The notes below the pieces were generated by a model that was not told where the DNA came from, searched no databases, and was given only the letters and a program-made list of their open reading frames with translations. A stretch of DNA of 64,000 bases from Parus major (Eukaryota; Chordata; Aves; Passeriformes; Paridae): the NCBI RefSeq assembly GCF_001522545.3, contig NC_031773.1, positions 42,267,494 to 42,331,493 on the forward strand, given 5' to 3'. This document shows, piece by piece, positions 35,838-48,831 of this stretch. Both the position numbers and the translations under genes were made by a program. Position 1 is the first letter of the stretch, and each line of letters starts with the position of its first letter.

Positions 35838-35852
35838 AAAAAAAAAAAAAAA
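35838..35852 (+). repeat. A15 homopolymer
   Basis: Fifteen consecutive A in AT-rich intergenic DNA, with no recognisable element upstream. Confidence 0.85.
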
Positions 35853-38800
35853 GTAAAAAGACCTGATTAATTCTATCTAGAAGCAGGTATTTAATGCAGA
35901 CATCTGAGTCAGAAACCAGATCACACAAGTCCCTCTGTATAATCCTTGAAGAGTGGCAAGCACCTCCTGAATATAATTCACTGCAACATCTAACTTATCA
36001 TTTCTGTATAAGCTCAGAGGTTGAAATTACCCTCCAAGCAATACTCAAACACTCACCACTGACCAGTGAGAGGCTCAATGCACTGTCCTGTCACTTTTTA
36101 TTTTTATTTATTTTTATTTAAGTCTTGCTCTATTTCTCAGTCTCTCATTTTTACTGGGCAGAGTTCAAAATGCAATTTGAAAGCCAAATACAGATCGAAC
36201 TGAAACTTCAGATGCCAAAGAATAACTTACTAAAATCAATCCAAAACTGAAGCTTGAAATAATATTTTAAGCAACATAATGACATTGATTTGTCCAGAGT
36301 TAATACTGCTACCCAGAGTATAATATCCCTATATAGATTCAGCAGAAGCTGAAGTCTCCAACTAGTCCTGACTCTCATCATTATCCTGACTTTAACATTA
36401 AATGTATCCTTATAAACACTTCCAGTCCAACCAAAAGTGGAAGCAACAATAAACTCCTGGCTCTTAACTATCAAAAATCCTAACTCATTTACCCACATGT
36501 ACCACAGAACAGAAGGTACCAAGAAGCCACCTTAAGAGCAAGGAGTGGCTTTAACTAGAACCCTGCACCAAACCTTTAGTCTCTGTCTACACTTCTATCA
36601 CTGATCACAGGTCCAAGCTGACGGGTGGCTTGAAGAGCCACAGCCCATAGATCAAAGATATCCAAGTACACAATAGACACAATGCACATGTTGTATACAC
36701 CCTGACATAAACCAAACTGTACTGACAATATCTCTCACAATTATTATCAAGTGTAGAGCTGCATTCCTTTTTAAATAGCATACAGTTCCTAAAACCAAGA
36801 TATTCCCTTCCTAAAGTGTTAAGAATAACTTAACTTTCCAGGATTGATTCTAAGGACAAGACCTGTATAATCAAGGAAAGGGAAAATGTCCTAATTCCAC
36901 TTCCTGTTAAACCCCATCCCACAAATGACTACCTTATTCAGAAAGCCAAACTCACCCTGCTAATTATAAATTATTCTCCTCCAATTAGGTAATGGAAATA
37001 ATAACAAATGACTTAAGTAACTAATCACAGCTAAATATTACAGCTTGTATTGTGGATACCAAGTATTCCATACCACAAAAGTACTCCCAGAATATGAACA
37101 AGTAAAGTGCAGTCTGTCTGCATGTACTCCACAAGTAGAAGAGGTTACTGACCAAAATGTAGATAATTAAAAATTATTTGGGACTGATCTGAAATGCAGT
37201 TAATATTTCATTCAGAAGCATTCCATTCTAGTGTGTTACTTCATTTTAAAGATGTTGTATAGGCTATTTTCTGCCTTTGTTCCATGTTACTGAAAGATTT
37301 TACAAGTAGCTAGTTAAAGAGAGCTCTGCAAGACCAGTGAGTAGAATATTTCTGTCTGAATATTTTCTAAATGCATGCAAAGAGAAAGACCAGACTGAAA
37401 GCTGATTACACTGCTTTTAAACATGTCCCTGAGTGTCATGTACAGTCTGCACCATGACTTTTATTATGTAGAAGCAAGATAATCTTTGGTGTCTACTAGC
37501 TTGAAGCTTTCAAACAGCATAATATCTTTTTGTGTTACTAGTCCTGAATACAAAGAAAAATTTAATAAAAACTCCAATTAGGAGCACTCCTGGATATGAA
37601 TATGCTCAACAGGGTTTTGCAGTTTGAAATCCAAGTGCTAGCATATTTATCGTATAAATCAGAAAATTCTGGCAGCTAACTAGTGAGATTAGAAAAGGGC
37701 AGCAACAAATGAAAGCAACCTTCATTCTGCCCCCTGGCTAGCACATTATTTGTAATAGTTCATGGATGAAAGGACAAGAGAAAGATACCAAAACTCTGCC
37801 TTTGCAATGCAGTATTAAAATACTCTTGTGTGCTCATAAGCAGAACTACAGTTACCATATAAGAGCAGGAATTATGAGGGAGGATGAAAGATTAGATACC
37901 CCTTCTGCTAAGGAGGAATGGCCAGTGATTCAAACACTCACCTCTAGTCACTCACCTTCAGTTTCTTGCCCTATCAAGAGACCGGCTAATTGTGCCTTCT
38001 CCTGTAAAATGGCAATAGCAGAACATCATTACTTTGCAGGCAGGGCAGAAGGAAGCCTGGAGGCAGAGAGGTGTTGAGATGATATGAGTATAGCCAGATG
38101 TGTAACAGAGAGGATTTGTTTGCTTAAAGCAATGGCTGGTTGCTTTAAGATGCAATGGTCCTGCTCCACCACTTTCTTTCTCTCCCTTCCTTGTCTGTTT
38201 CCCCTTTCCCAAAGACAGAGGAGATTCAGCTGCTCCCTTGTCTAACTTATTATGCTCTACCTGTAAAATAAAGAAAATTCAACTTACTAAGCAGCAAAAA
38301 CCCTATACTTTGCTTCTGTTTTGGAATTATTTTATGATTTAGTGCTGCTGAGTTGAATTAGGTCACTGTACAGTTAGATGAGTTCTAGAGACAGTGAAGA
38401 GGACAGCTGGAATGATGCAGCCTGATGAGGGAGGAACAGAGCACGAGATAGCAGCAGAATCTTCCCTCTTTAGCATCAGTAATTCACTAGACTGGGACCT
38501 ATAGCACGTAACTCTCCTTGACTGATGCACCTCAGGTGTATAGGTACCGAGAAAAGGAGCAGCTGTTCTTTGCTAGGAGTGGTGATCAAAGCCTCATCCA
38601 GCACAGGCACCAGAGCTCCAAGAGATGCCAAGAGATTGACAAAGAGCTTGCAGAAATATAATAGAGCTGGAGCTTTATATGATACTTTTTAAAGAAGACT
38701 GAAACAATCGCAGACCAAATACTTTGGCAGGAAAGTTTACTGCCAGCTAAGAAGAATACCCTCTTTCCCCTACCAGAGAAGTTATTAAGTCTTGATTTCA

Positions 38801-40681
38801 ATTGACTGCACAGTGCTACCCCACCAGATTTGACACTGTTGTTCCATTTGTTTGCAAATAATATCATCTTCCCAATCTATTTTAAGAATAACACGCTTCA
38901 AGGACAGCCTGTGCATTTAAATAAGGGTGTACCAAGTGGCCATCTTCCACAAGAGAAAGCTTTGGATCTGTGCAGTAGAACTTAGTAAAGACATTATTGG
39001 TTGACTAGATGCCTTTGCATCCAGTGGGGCCCAACAGAACATCCAGTGCCACATTAAGAATTGTTGTTAGTTTTGGAATAATGTTCCAGAAAATTATAAT
39101 CACTGTATTAGCAGAGTAACAGCACATACTGCTCTTACATCTTACTCCTGGGAAAGCTAAGGCTGTTTCCCTTTGATGCACAGAAGCTTTCTCAACCTGA
39201 AGCACACCATGCACCTTGCTGGGGGGCTCGGGAATATTTTCCTGATTACCACTGAGTCCCTGTGTGAGAGGGCAGTGATGTATACCTACAACACATCAAT
39301 CATTTCCCTGAGTCCTGGATGAGATCTGGGTGAATACAGTTAAAAGCATGCCCAGAAACATGCAGAAGCAGCAAGGACCAGCATGAGGCTGTTGGCACCA
39401 CACCTGCTCACCTTCCACTTGCCAGCCTGCATGACTAAGCCTTCATTTAAAGCAGGATCCCTTAGGAACCACTGTCAGCACACATTTGGAGCACAACCTG
39501 TACTCACAACTCTGGCTCTGTGGCCAGGTGTCCTAATTCCTCTGCTGCCAGGCCCCTATGGACTGACACAAATTACATTATTAATGCCTGGCTATAGCTG
39601 CTGGAAGCAGATTTATTAAGCAGATAGAATGTACCACCTTGAAGAAGAATATATATTTTACCTCTCACGGTACCTACCCTGCAATATTTATCCCTATGGT
39701 GGTCAATTACACTGAATGAAGAAGGCAATCAGATCATAAAACCTGCATATATTCCTGCACAGTGTGATTATCAGAGAAAGGAAATTGCAATTGCTCACAC
39801 TTGCTATATACATTTTTCCATATGCTTAGAAAGAATGGTGATTACATTTTGTTTTCTCACATTCAAAAGACAAATATCATCTGTCAAGCTTCAAGACTAG
39901 ATCAACCAGCTTTCTATTCTCAGGCAAATTCCAAAATAGCAGCATTCAAAGGGCAGAGAGCACACCTAGCAATATGTGCTGCAAAGCTCCCAGTACACTA
40001 GAAATGCAATAAATAAATGATCATAACAGTAAAGCTGTCTTGCATGTAAATAACAGTTCACCTTGATGTTTAAATTTAGTAAGCAATGTTTCCCACTGCA
40101 CATAAGTTTTGATGCACCTATAAGGCCAAATCATGAAGTGTTGTTCTGATGATCCTATCATGGGGCAAGAAATGGGACATAAAAACTAGGTAAGAACAAT
40201 TTAGGAAACTGAAAGAAATAAAAATATACTCCTGGGAAATTAAAACAAAGCAAAGTAAGTGCCTTCATGACAGTTCATAGAAGACTCAGGGTAATCTATT
40301 AGCTGTTAAAAAAATTATATAGAAAGGAGAACTGGCATCACCCAATTTTAGGCACTTCACAAGCAAGCAATTCTCACCGTATCTAGCATAGAGGGAGAAG
40401 TTCCTTCACTGGCCGATCAGGACTCTCTTAACTCAGGTGGTTTTGGTTGCTTTGTCCAGAGTCTCACTGTCTAATAAAGACAAAGTTTAGGCAGGCTGGT
40501 TGGTTGATGTTGTGGTTGAAGCCACAGGATTCAACAGCTGGACCACCTCAGACACCACGAATGCTTGCCCTCAGCACCTAATGCAGGCAAAAAAATGTCT
40601 TTTCTTCCCTGATACTGCATTAATCTGACAGTCTATATTCATATATTATTTCTCAAATAAAAAGTTTTGAAATTAATTCAG

Positions 40682-40790
40682 CTGGTTTTGTTTGGTTTGG
40701 GGTTTCTTTGGTTGGTTGGTTTTGTTTTTTGGTTTTTGTTGGGTTTTTTTGGGGGGGTGTTTTCTTTTGTGGGGGGAGGTGTTTTTTTTT
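40682..40790 (+). repeat. G/T-rich low-complexity tract with long G-runs
   Basis: About 110 bp of G/T sequence includes GGTTGGTTGG, a G7 run near 40751-40757 and a G6 run near 40771-40776. The composition is like the tract at 15100 but richer in G, so two- or three-tier G-quadruplex folding is possible. No mobile element is recognisable at either edge. Confidence 0.88.
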
Positions 40791-42388
40791 CCTGAAGATT
40801 AATGTAACTTCAACATACCCAGTGCAAAAAATAAGTCTAGTAATATGAAAAGCAGAATGAAATAAATCCCTAAAAGGTAGCTCCATTTTCCCCTGACATA
40901 GTAGCCTACAGGGTCCTAGGTGGTCACTGCTTCCCACCAGGCATCTTAAGAAACTTCAGACACTTTCTAGAAAAAAGAAGACAAAATCTGGGGTCTATCT
41001 TTTTATTTTTTTAATAGCTAGATAATTTCCAGGCATGTGTTTGACTCGTTATTTTTCAGAAACTTTTCATTTGGTTATAGCTCTTCTTAGTGAAATTCCA
41101 TTTTCTGCCTTCTTCCAAAGGTTCGGTTTTGTTGTTTCATCTGGCACATTGAAAAACTGTGATGAAGATAGGACAAGGTAGTTTTATAGTGCTGAAGCTG
41201 GCTGGTCTGGAGTGTCCTGGGCTGCCTGCTCCACTGGGGCTGAGCACACAGCTCTAACCTGGTCATGTCTCCCAGACAGACTATCACAAACATCACTATC
41301 TAAAACCCAAATGAACATGCACCTCTAATCTTTGGAAGTACATGGAACTAAATGCACAGAATAATGTTCAGGGTTTTAGCTTAAACCATACACACAGAAA
41401 CAAAATGTGATTCCACCAAATAAATGCAGCCAAAGAGGAAAGAGAAGGAAGCTGGAGAGGTCAAGAGGACCAGACTGGACAGCACATTGCACAGAAGCAG
41501 TAACACAGCAATGTCCTCCCTTTCCCTCCTGCTTTACAGCTGGGTTAGGTTACTCCTTTACTTATACAGACTCACTTTAGTTTAGAGTTCTGTACTCCTG
41601 CTCATTGGTGGGAATACCAAATTCCAACAAAACAAAACAGATGCTCAGGTAATGGCCTAAGCAGGTAAACATGAATGTTAAGGGTTTCTATTCTCTTTAG
41701 AGCAAGGACAGTTGGAAACACAAGGCTGACCAGAAACACAAACCCTGATGCTACCTTCTGAGCACTACTTAGTTTGGCTCATTTGTAGTTCAGTCCTGCC
41801 TAAAACAGCTATATTTTCTGCATAAAAGAATTGTCTTCTGCTAGATGTCACCTAAACCTGTACAGCATTATCCCTATCCCTTTTACTCTTCATGTCCATT
41901 ACCTTATGAGTCACACACTCTTCACTTGTTCATAACAGTGTGGTTTGGTAAAAACATTTCTTCTTATTTGTTATTTTTCCAACTCTGTGCCATTCCTATT
42001 CCTAATACTTGCCCCAAAGCAAAATATTCAGCAGAACATATAATGTATATCCAGCAGGAGCTGCTGTGTAGTGTTCTCTGTCAAAGACACAACTGCAGCT
42101 AAGACTGTTATTCTTGAACTCAGGTAATGAAAACAAGAGTTTTCATCACCAGCTTCGTTATTGCAAGGAACACTAATTTCTTATTTAGTTTTTCAGCTAA
42201 TACCAGTTTGATTGTCTAGGTTTTGCATAAATATGCACACAACGTTAATATTCCATGGTTTTAATCCATCCTCTAGGACATTCTTCTTTCTCTTCCAAGA
42301 CATCCTATTTTTTTATCTTTTTACACTGAAAAAGAGAAGAATTAGGAATTCTTTTCCTTAATTAAGTATTTTCTATATTGCATCTAGA

Positions 42389-42407
42389 TTTTTTTTTTAA
42401 AAAAAAA
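42389..42407. repeat. T10-A9 homopolymer junction
   Basis: Ten T followed directly by nine A, a near-perfect self-complementary AT tract. This is rigid, nucleosome-disfavouring sequence; no element was recognised. Confidence 0.8.
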
Positions 42408-43602
42408 GGCCCTATAAGCCTGAAAATCCACACTGGCACCAAACTGAAGTAGAAAGCTTTTAAAAATGCTTTTAAATTTTCTTTCAAGACAGAAGCAAGA
42501 TTACAGTGTTTTTCCTGGCATGCCTTGTCCCCTTTGAAATACGGAGACTATTCTTGATAAGTTCTTGTTTTCCTTGTATTTTATTTTAACGAGATGTGTC
42601 CTTTGGGAATGCATCATTAATCCCTTTTCATAGGCTTGCTCTATCATCTTACTGTGGTATCTCTCCAGTGCCAAGCATGCAATGTATATTTTTGTTAAAT
42701 GTTACTTAAGTGAGGTTCAGAAATTTTCACAGACCCACGCAAGTGTCACAGGCTTTGACACCAGATGTAATATCTAGTGATAACCCTAGAACAAAAAAAA
42801 AAAGTGTTTTCTGCAGGAAAGCCAGGTAAACAAGTGTTGGAGCTGTTGAAATAACACAAAAACCTTCTTAAAACAGACTCATTGAATTCAATACTTAACT
42901 TCTCAGTTATGAGATGCTCAGAAATGTCAAAAGTCCCAACACCCTGTCCTAACAGAATGCTGCAAAAAACAGTTTCAAAAACTTGGCTGACAGGAGATAA
43001 AGGAATGTGGACACATGGATGGAAGTAAAAAATGTGTTGGTAAAGATGGGTGCATTTGATCAGAAAACAGTAACAGTGTGACTTTAAAAATCTGTCCCCT
43101 AAATTTCACAGTATTATAATTTTTAAGCCAATATCAGGATCCTCTAAAGGGCCAAACTGATAACCTTACAGTGATTAAGCTGCCTGTACTGAACAGATAC
43201 CACAGATCGTGAGAAGTCTATGCAATACATTGGTCAAATACAACTGTAATGACTGCTTCAAGGCTTTCTAAAGCTTAAATGTGTTCATGGATACTGGCCA
43301 AAAGGAGAAACAAAGAGCTATGTAGGCTGTTTGGAACAAATCATTACATTAGCCCTCACAGATCCTTTCAGTTGTGAATACAGTTTAGAGGTTAAATTTT
43401 TTCTAATGTTTAAAAAAATTCAAAATAAAATTAGTCTGCACTAGCAGAAAATTAAAACCTTGTCAAGGATACTTCAGGATATTCAGTGAATGTGACAGAC
43501 AAACAGTTCATCCAGCTTGTTGGCAGCTCATGTTCAAATCCATTATTGACACTCATCTATTTTTCCACAGCACTTGAGGACCTCCTGAACAAAAAAGACC
43601 TG

Positions 43603-43623
43603 AAAAAAAACAAAAAAAAAAAA
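43603..43623 (+). repeat. Interrupted poly(A), A8-C-A12
   Basis: Poly(A) broken by a single C. No retrosequence was recognised upstream. Confidence 0.75.
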
Positions 43624-46535
43624 TTACTTCAGAAATGGTAATGATCTCCACTTGTAGTTTCAAACAATTCAGTTTCTCTTCTCTTATTGTTTGATGCAAA
43701 TATAGCACAGAGTACTATATAGCAAAACTATATTCTCAGCTTCCCTTTGATACAGCTTTCTGGACATCCACAGCATATGTAAATCATGTGCGTTTTCTTG
43801 CTTGTCAGTTCCAAGTTCAGACTGTCTTGGAATTTTGAAATATTTATAAGAGAATTGTATCATCCTATTGCATCCCTCCAAAGCTTCATTTCCCTTTTTT
43901 CCCCTCTTCTTCCCCAAATAAACAAAAATTAATAGTTATTGTTGCTATTCATGAAGAGGATGAATTCCAGGGTTATATGACATGGCAAATAAACATAAAA
44001 ACTACCCTTCTTCTTATGCAAGCCATACATACATTATGCTAAATTTGGTGTAGAGAAAGCAAACCTCTCAAATTCTTGGCAACCTAATTCCATCACTGCT
44101 TGCAGGTGAAATGAGATGACTGGTAGTGATACAAAGGCTGAGAAGAAGAGGGGGTTTTAAATTACATATACTTGGTAATTCATTGTAGAAATTAAGCCTA
44201 ATAGGTACAGCTGCTTCATGGCTGTGAAGATGTTTCACATGGCCAGCACTGCCCTTGACAGCAGGTGGGGTTTTGGATAAACAGTATCAGGAAGCAGCTA
44301 GCAAAAGACAAAAGAAACACTCTTGGAAAAGCTATGTTGGAATTTGATCAACATGTTTTCCAGACAGCTCAGCTCCTAAGAGAAACACAGATTACTTCAG
44401 TTCAAAAACAATATCCAGCTGGGGAAAAATCCCAGAGATAAAAAACTACACAGCAGTAATGCTTGGTCAAAAGGGCTTGAGCCACTCTAATCCTTGTGTG
44501 ATACATATCAGCCGCTGCTTCAGTTTTAGCACCTGAAGACCCAGTGTTAGACTTCAATCTGGAAAAGAATGAAAGAAAGGAGAGGGATATCCCACAGAAA
44601 TACTGCTTCCTATGTGGGTTCCTCCTGGGAGCACTCTAACTGGGGTCCTGCCATCCCTCTCACATGTTGCAGAGTCAGCAGTGCAAGACTGCAAGGGCAA
44701 GATTCAGCTGCTGTGGGAACCACTCCTGGATGGGTGCAGGTCTAAGACCTGTTTTTAATATGTAGGATTACTTCCAGTGAACCGCTGTTCCTAAGGGATT
44801 CAGAAGTTTGGGACCCCAAACACTTATTTGAAAAGCTGCCTGCAGAGAGAGATAGGATGAGGTAAAACAGACAGTAGCTTCATTCTGCACATGCAGCATG
44901 ATTATCCATCTCCAAAGAAAAGCTCTGCAAAAAACAGGGCTTTCTCAGACCAGTTTCAGATTTCTGGATGAGTTTCCACTGGAATTATCCCCAGACAAAG
45001 CTCACTATCTTCTACTCTGAATGTGAGTCACACACATACATACAGAACCGCGTGCAGATAATATAACTATTTTAAAAGGGGCCAAAAATAATGAGAGCAC
45101 AAAAGCCCTCTTTACAATGAATGGGAGAGAGAAAACCATATCTAGCAGATGACAATTCCACCAGTTAATGCACTTCTGGAAGACATTCAACTCTGTGATG
45201 TGCAGCATATAAGAACCAAAACAAAACTTACATAACATTGCATTACATTGACATAGTTTTCTAGGTAGACGCACTGGCTGGAATTCATATAAACATATCC
45301 ATGGAAAAATAATATCTCATCCACATGTACAAGATTTACCAAATAAGAAGAAGTACCACAGCACTTGGCAATTATCATAACATGCACTTCATAAAGTGTA
45401 GCTATGAAAAACAATATCCAGTGTTTCCTAATAGGAAATAGCTAATATGGGTAAAAGTGGGTTTTATTCCATTGTCTCCTGCCTTGCAAGGAAACAATCT
45501 TATTCCATGGATACTACACAACACACCTCACACAAATCTAGGCTTGGTAGCACTCCATATTTTGGTTTTGATACAACACCAGGACATGTTTCACATTGTC
45601 CTAATTTTTACTTTGCTCCATGTAAAGCTATTTCGGAAGTATTTAAATCTCAGCCTCCCAAACAGAAACTTTAATTAACATTTCAGCTGTGAAGACTATT
45701 TTTAAAAGAGTTATAGTGCATCTCTTATCCTGCTAAGGAAAAATTCAAAACATTGAAACTGCATATTAAACATTACAAAACAGAAAGTGAAGGTCACTAG
45801 CAGCCTCATCTGTAAGCATGTGTAAGTATTTTTGTACTTGGTAAGTAAGAACTAAGCAAAGCCTAACCAAGGCATTTGTCAGCAAACTTGTATAGTTGCA
45901 CAACACCTTGGAAAAAGACATAAATTAACCCAGCCTTTGCTGAAAATTTAGAAACATTGCTTCCATTATATTTCAGAGTCTGCAAAATTTTTAAAAGGAT
46001 TCTGAATCAGATCTTAGTGACTTCAACATAAATCCTTGATAAAGAGTTGAGCAAAGCATTCTTCTCTTCTTTTCATATTTTGCTTTTGTGGTGAAAAAAA
46101 AAGGCATGAATTTTTTCCAGACACCTTGATCTGAATAGATTAAAGGAAGAAACTGAAGGAGTGCCTGATATTACAATAGACTCAATGTAAAATGAATTTT
46201 AGTTTCCCAGCCTTCGATTGTTCCTATTCAATCCAGATACCTATGCTTCTTCCAGCCCTTTTATTTTTATTGCTATCACAGCAATCTGCTCCAATAATTC
46301 TCTCAAGCTGTGTCTATCCTGCTGTAAAAAGAGAATGTAGGCAGGCAGAGTGGGAGAGCATCACCACGTGGTCCAGTAGGTGCTGCCATCTTGTAAGAAA
46401 CTGTACAAGAAAGTAAATAATAAAATTAATCCTTAATAGTGGTGCTTATCCATGACTTTGCACATCCTTAAATGACTAATTACAAAGTTACAGGCAAAAA
46501 CATAACTAAATTTCTGTCCACATGACCTTTTTATG

Positions 46536-46806
46536 AGGGCACAGTGATAGGACAAGGGGCAATGGCTTTAAATTGAAAGATGGTGTGTTTAGACTGGATA
46601 GTAAGAAGAAATTCTTTACTGTGAGGGGGGTGAGGCAGTGCAACAGGTTGCACAGAGAAGTTGTGGATGCTCATCCCTGGAAGTGTTCTGGACCAGGTTG
46701 GATGGGGCTCTGAGCGACCCAGTCCAATGGAAGGTATCCCTGCCCATGCCAGTGGGGTTGGAACTAGATGATCTGTCCCTTCCAACACAAAGTATTTTAT
46801 GATTCC
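46536..46806 (+). mobile_element. CR1 LINE 3' UTR fragment, about 270 bp
   Basis: The segment aligns in order with the CR1 3' region: GACAAGGGGCAATGGCTTTAAA, a stretch ending TTCTTTACTGTGAGGG, CAACAGGTTGCACAGAGAAG, then GGTTGGATGGGGCTCTGAGC and CTAGATGATCTGTCCCTTCC before a tail ATTTTATGATTCC. It is the best preserved CR1 copy in the window, 5'-truncated and inserted in intergenic DNA. Confidence 0.9.
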
Positions 46807-48509
46807 AACATCTTTTCTAGCAATTAAATAATTCCTCACTTGCAAAATTGCTAAAAAAAATCAAGAGAGACTCACAAATCCAGTTAGCTGAAATAACAGA
46901 AATCACAACTTCTACACCTGCAACATCAGGCTGAGCAACTATCAGAAATAAGGGCGTGATGGTGGCTCTGAGACAACAGCTTTAGTGTCTGGAGCAGCAA
47001 CAAGACTGCACCAGAAGGAATCATGAGGAACACAGACACACTGATTTTGGAAATCACTGAGACTTATCACAGCAAAATATTATTCAGAACTGCATGATCA
47101 TAAATGAAGTTTTCATAAGCATTTAGGAAATTACATTCTAGTTAATTCTTAAAATTAGTTAGATCACAACCAAAGGTACTATCCTTATTTCAAGACAAGA
47201 AAGATGAAGCGGTAGGTGTGCCACCAAGCACCTTTGTTCTTTGTCAAATCAGGAGCACACTCCACAGAAAAGTGTGTGCTTCACTTTCAGAGAAATGTCT
47301 TGATGCATCTTAAGCTGTAAAGGAAGAAATGTAAGTTCCTTATATATGTTTGAAGTAGAAAAAAAAAGATCAGAACTCCCTAAACATACTAGCCAATCTG
47401 TCCAAAGCTCTGCAAAAATCAAAATATTTTAGGACTAGAAGGCACTTCACATTTAAAATGACACCTAATTTATTTCAGGGAAGCCTCTACAACTTACTGT
47501 GGGAGGAAAATCATACAAAACATTTACAGTTGGAGATGCCTGAGATGCCAGAGATGAAAAGTTCCCAAGAAAATCCAAAAAGGGCTGGCAAAGCCAGCTC
47601 CTCAAAATTGCTAAAGTAATGCTAGCAGCACTTCTGTTATTACATAATGGATTTTACAGGTATTCAGCCATTATTTTTTCAGGAAGAATCAGAACTATTT
47701 ACTGTCTTATGAAAGTTCCAGATGTGGAAGGATGTTAATTTAATGAGTTTTCAGCTTTATAGTTCTGATTTCAATCATGACTGACTAATTAGCCAGCTTT
47801 ATCAGTTGAAAGCCAACTGTTATCTTACAGAAAGTTATTGAAACCATTTTTAAAATATCTCCATTTGCTCAGCCAATCTAAATATCAGAATTTTTTTATA
47901 TTTTTTTTTATTTTTTCCCAGAATTGTAGACTTTGATTTAAATTGTTTTCCTGGAACTGAAAATCAATGCTATGTGCAAGCAGGGTATTAAACATGGTTT
48001 AACATCAGAGCAAGAATTGCACCACAACCAGCAAAAGGCTCTTGTAACACTGCATCCAAGCCAATTGTGTATTGTCCCTTTCCAAGACCTCTGCTGTTCA
48101 GAACCTTTTCAGATTTGCACGACATTCCTGTTGGACATATTTCAAAAACAGTGTTATAATGTATAGCTCTTCACTATAATTAAATTTATCCATTTTTAAT
48201 GAAGAGAGAGATAGAAACTTCTGCTCTAAATTGTGTTTTCTCTAGTTATAAGCATAATTCCACCATTTTTGAGGCAGAAAAAGACTCCCAAAGGCCACTT
48301 GTGCCCCTTACCCTGGATGGATTCCCTTCTTACATAGTCTTCCCTTAACTTCTCTTCTTGTTCTGCTCTCAATATGAATATTTTTAAAATAACTTTTGAA
48401 GGGTTTATATTCAAGACAAACTTGGTGATTTTCTGCCATGAAAAACATTAAGTACAAAATTCAATGTAGCTTCTGAAAAGAATGTAACTGTCATTACAAT
48501 ATATAACTG

Positions 48510-48567
48510 TTTCCTTTTTCCCTTCCCCTCCCTTTCCCTTTCCTCTCTCCCCTGCCCTTCTCTCCCC
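48510..48567 (+). repeat. Polypyrimidine tract (possible triplex-forming)
   Basis: All bases from 48510 to 48553 are C or T; one G at 48554 is followed by 13 more pyrimidines. It includes the mirror-symmetric TCCCTTTCCCT. Such tracts can form H-DNA; it does not precede a credible AG acceptor and exon. Confidence 0.88.
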
Positions 48568-48723
48568 AAACCACTCCTAATCACACTGTTGCTTTACCTT
48601 ACTATTGTGATGAATGGTGAAACTCTTTTAAGAGTGACTGTCACACAGCACATCCACACAAAATTTTGCCATGCTATCTCCTCCATCCAGATGCAATGCT
48701 ATTTTCACTACATCTTGGAAGTG

Positions 48724-48831
48724 GGTTGAGATTAGGTCAGTTGGTTAAAGCATAGTGCAAATAATGCCATGGGTTAAGAGTTGGACTTGAGGATCCCTGT
48801 GCATCCCTTCCAACTCTGAATATCCTCTGAC
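48724..48831 (+). mobile_element. tRNA-Ile-derived SINE with CR1-like tail (TguSINE1-type)
   Basis: The first part resembles tRNA-Ile(AAT): TAGGTCAGTTGGTTAAAGCATAGTGCAAATAATGCCA matches the A box, D arm and anticodon arm of TAGCTCAGTTGGTTAGAGCGTGGTGCTAATAACGCCA. Most of the T arm is missing; only GGGTT remains of the B box. It then passes into a CR1-type 3' end (GAGTTGGACTTGAGGATCC, then CCTTCCAACTCTGAATATCCTCTGA). A tRNA-Ile head on a CR1 tail is the design of the passerine SINE TguSINE1, mobilised by CR1 machinery. The B-box damage means it cannot be a functional tRNA gene and probably not an active SINE. Confidence 0.75.

Larger units (their letters stand above)
34911..46535. other. Intergenic, fourth part
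   Basis: AT-rich DNA with no supported gene. It contains an A15 run, an ATTTT-rich stretch at 36097-36120, the G/T tract at 40682 and the T10-A9 junction at 42389. Open frames are all under about 105 codons and none was recognised. Confidence 0.7.

Noticed and set aside
48724..48790. Possible tRNA-Ile gene
   Set aside because: The T arm and B box are deleted and the sequence runs into a CR1 tail, so it is a SINE and not a tRNA gene.
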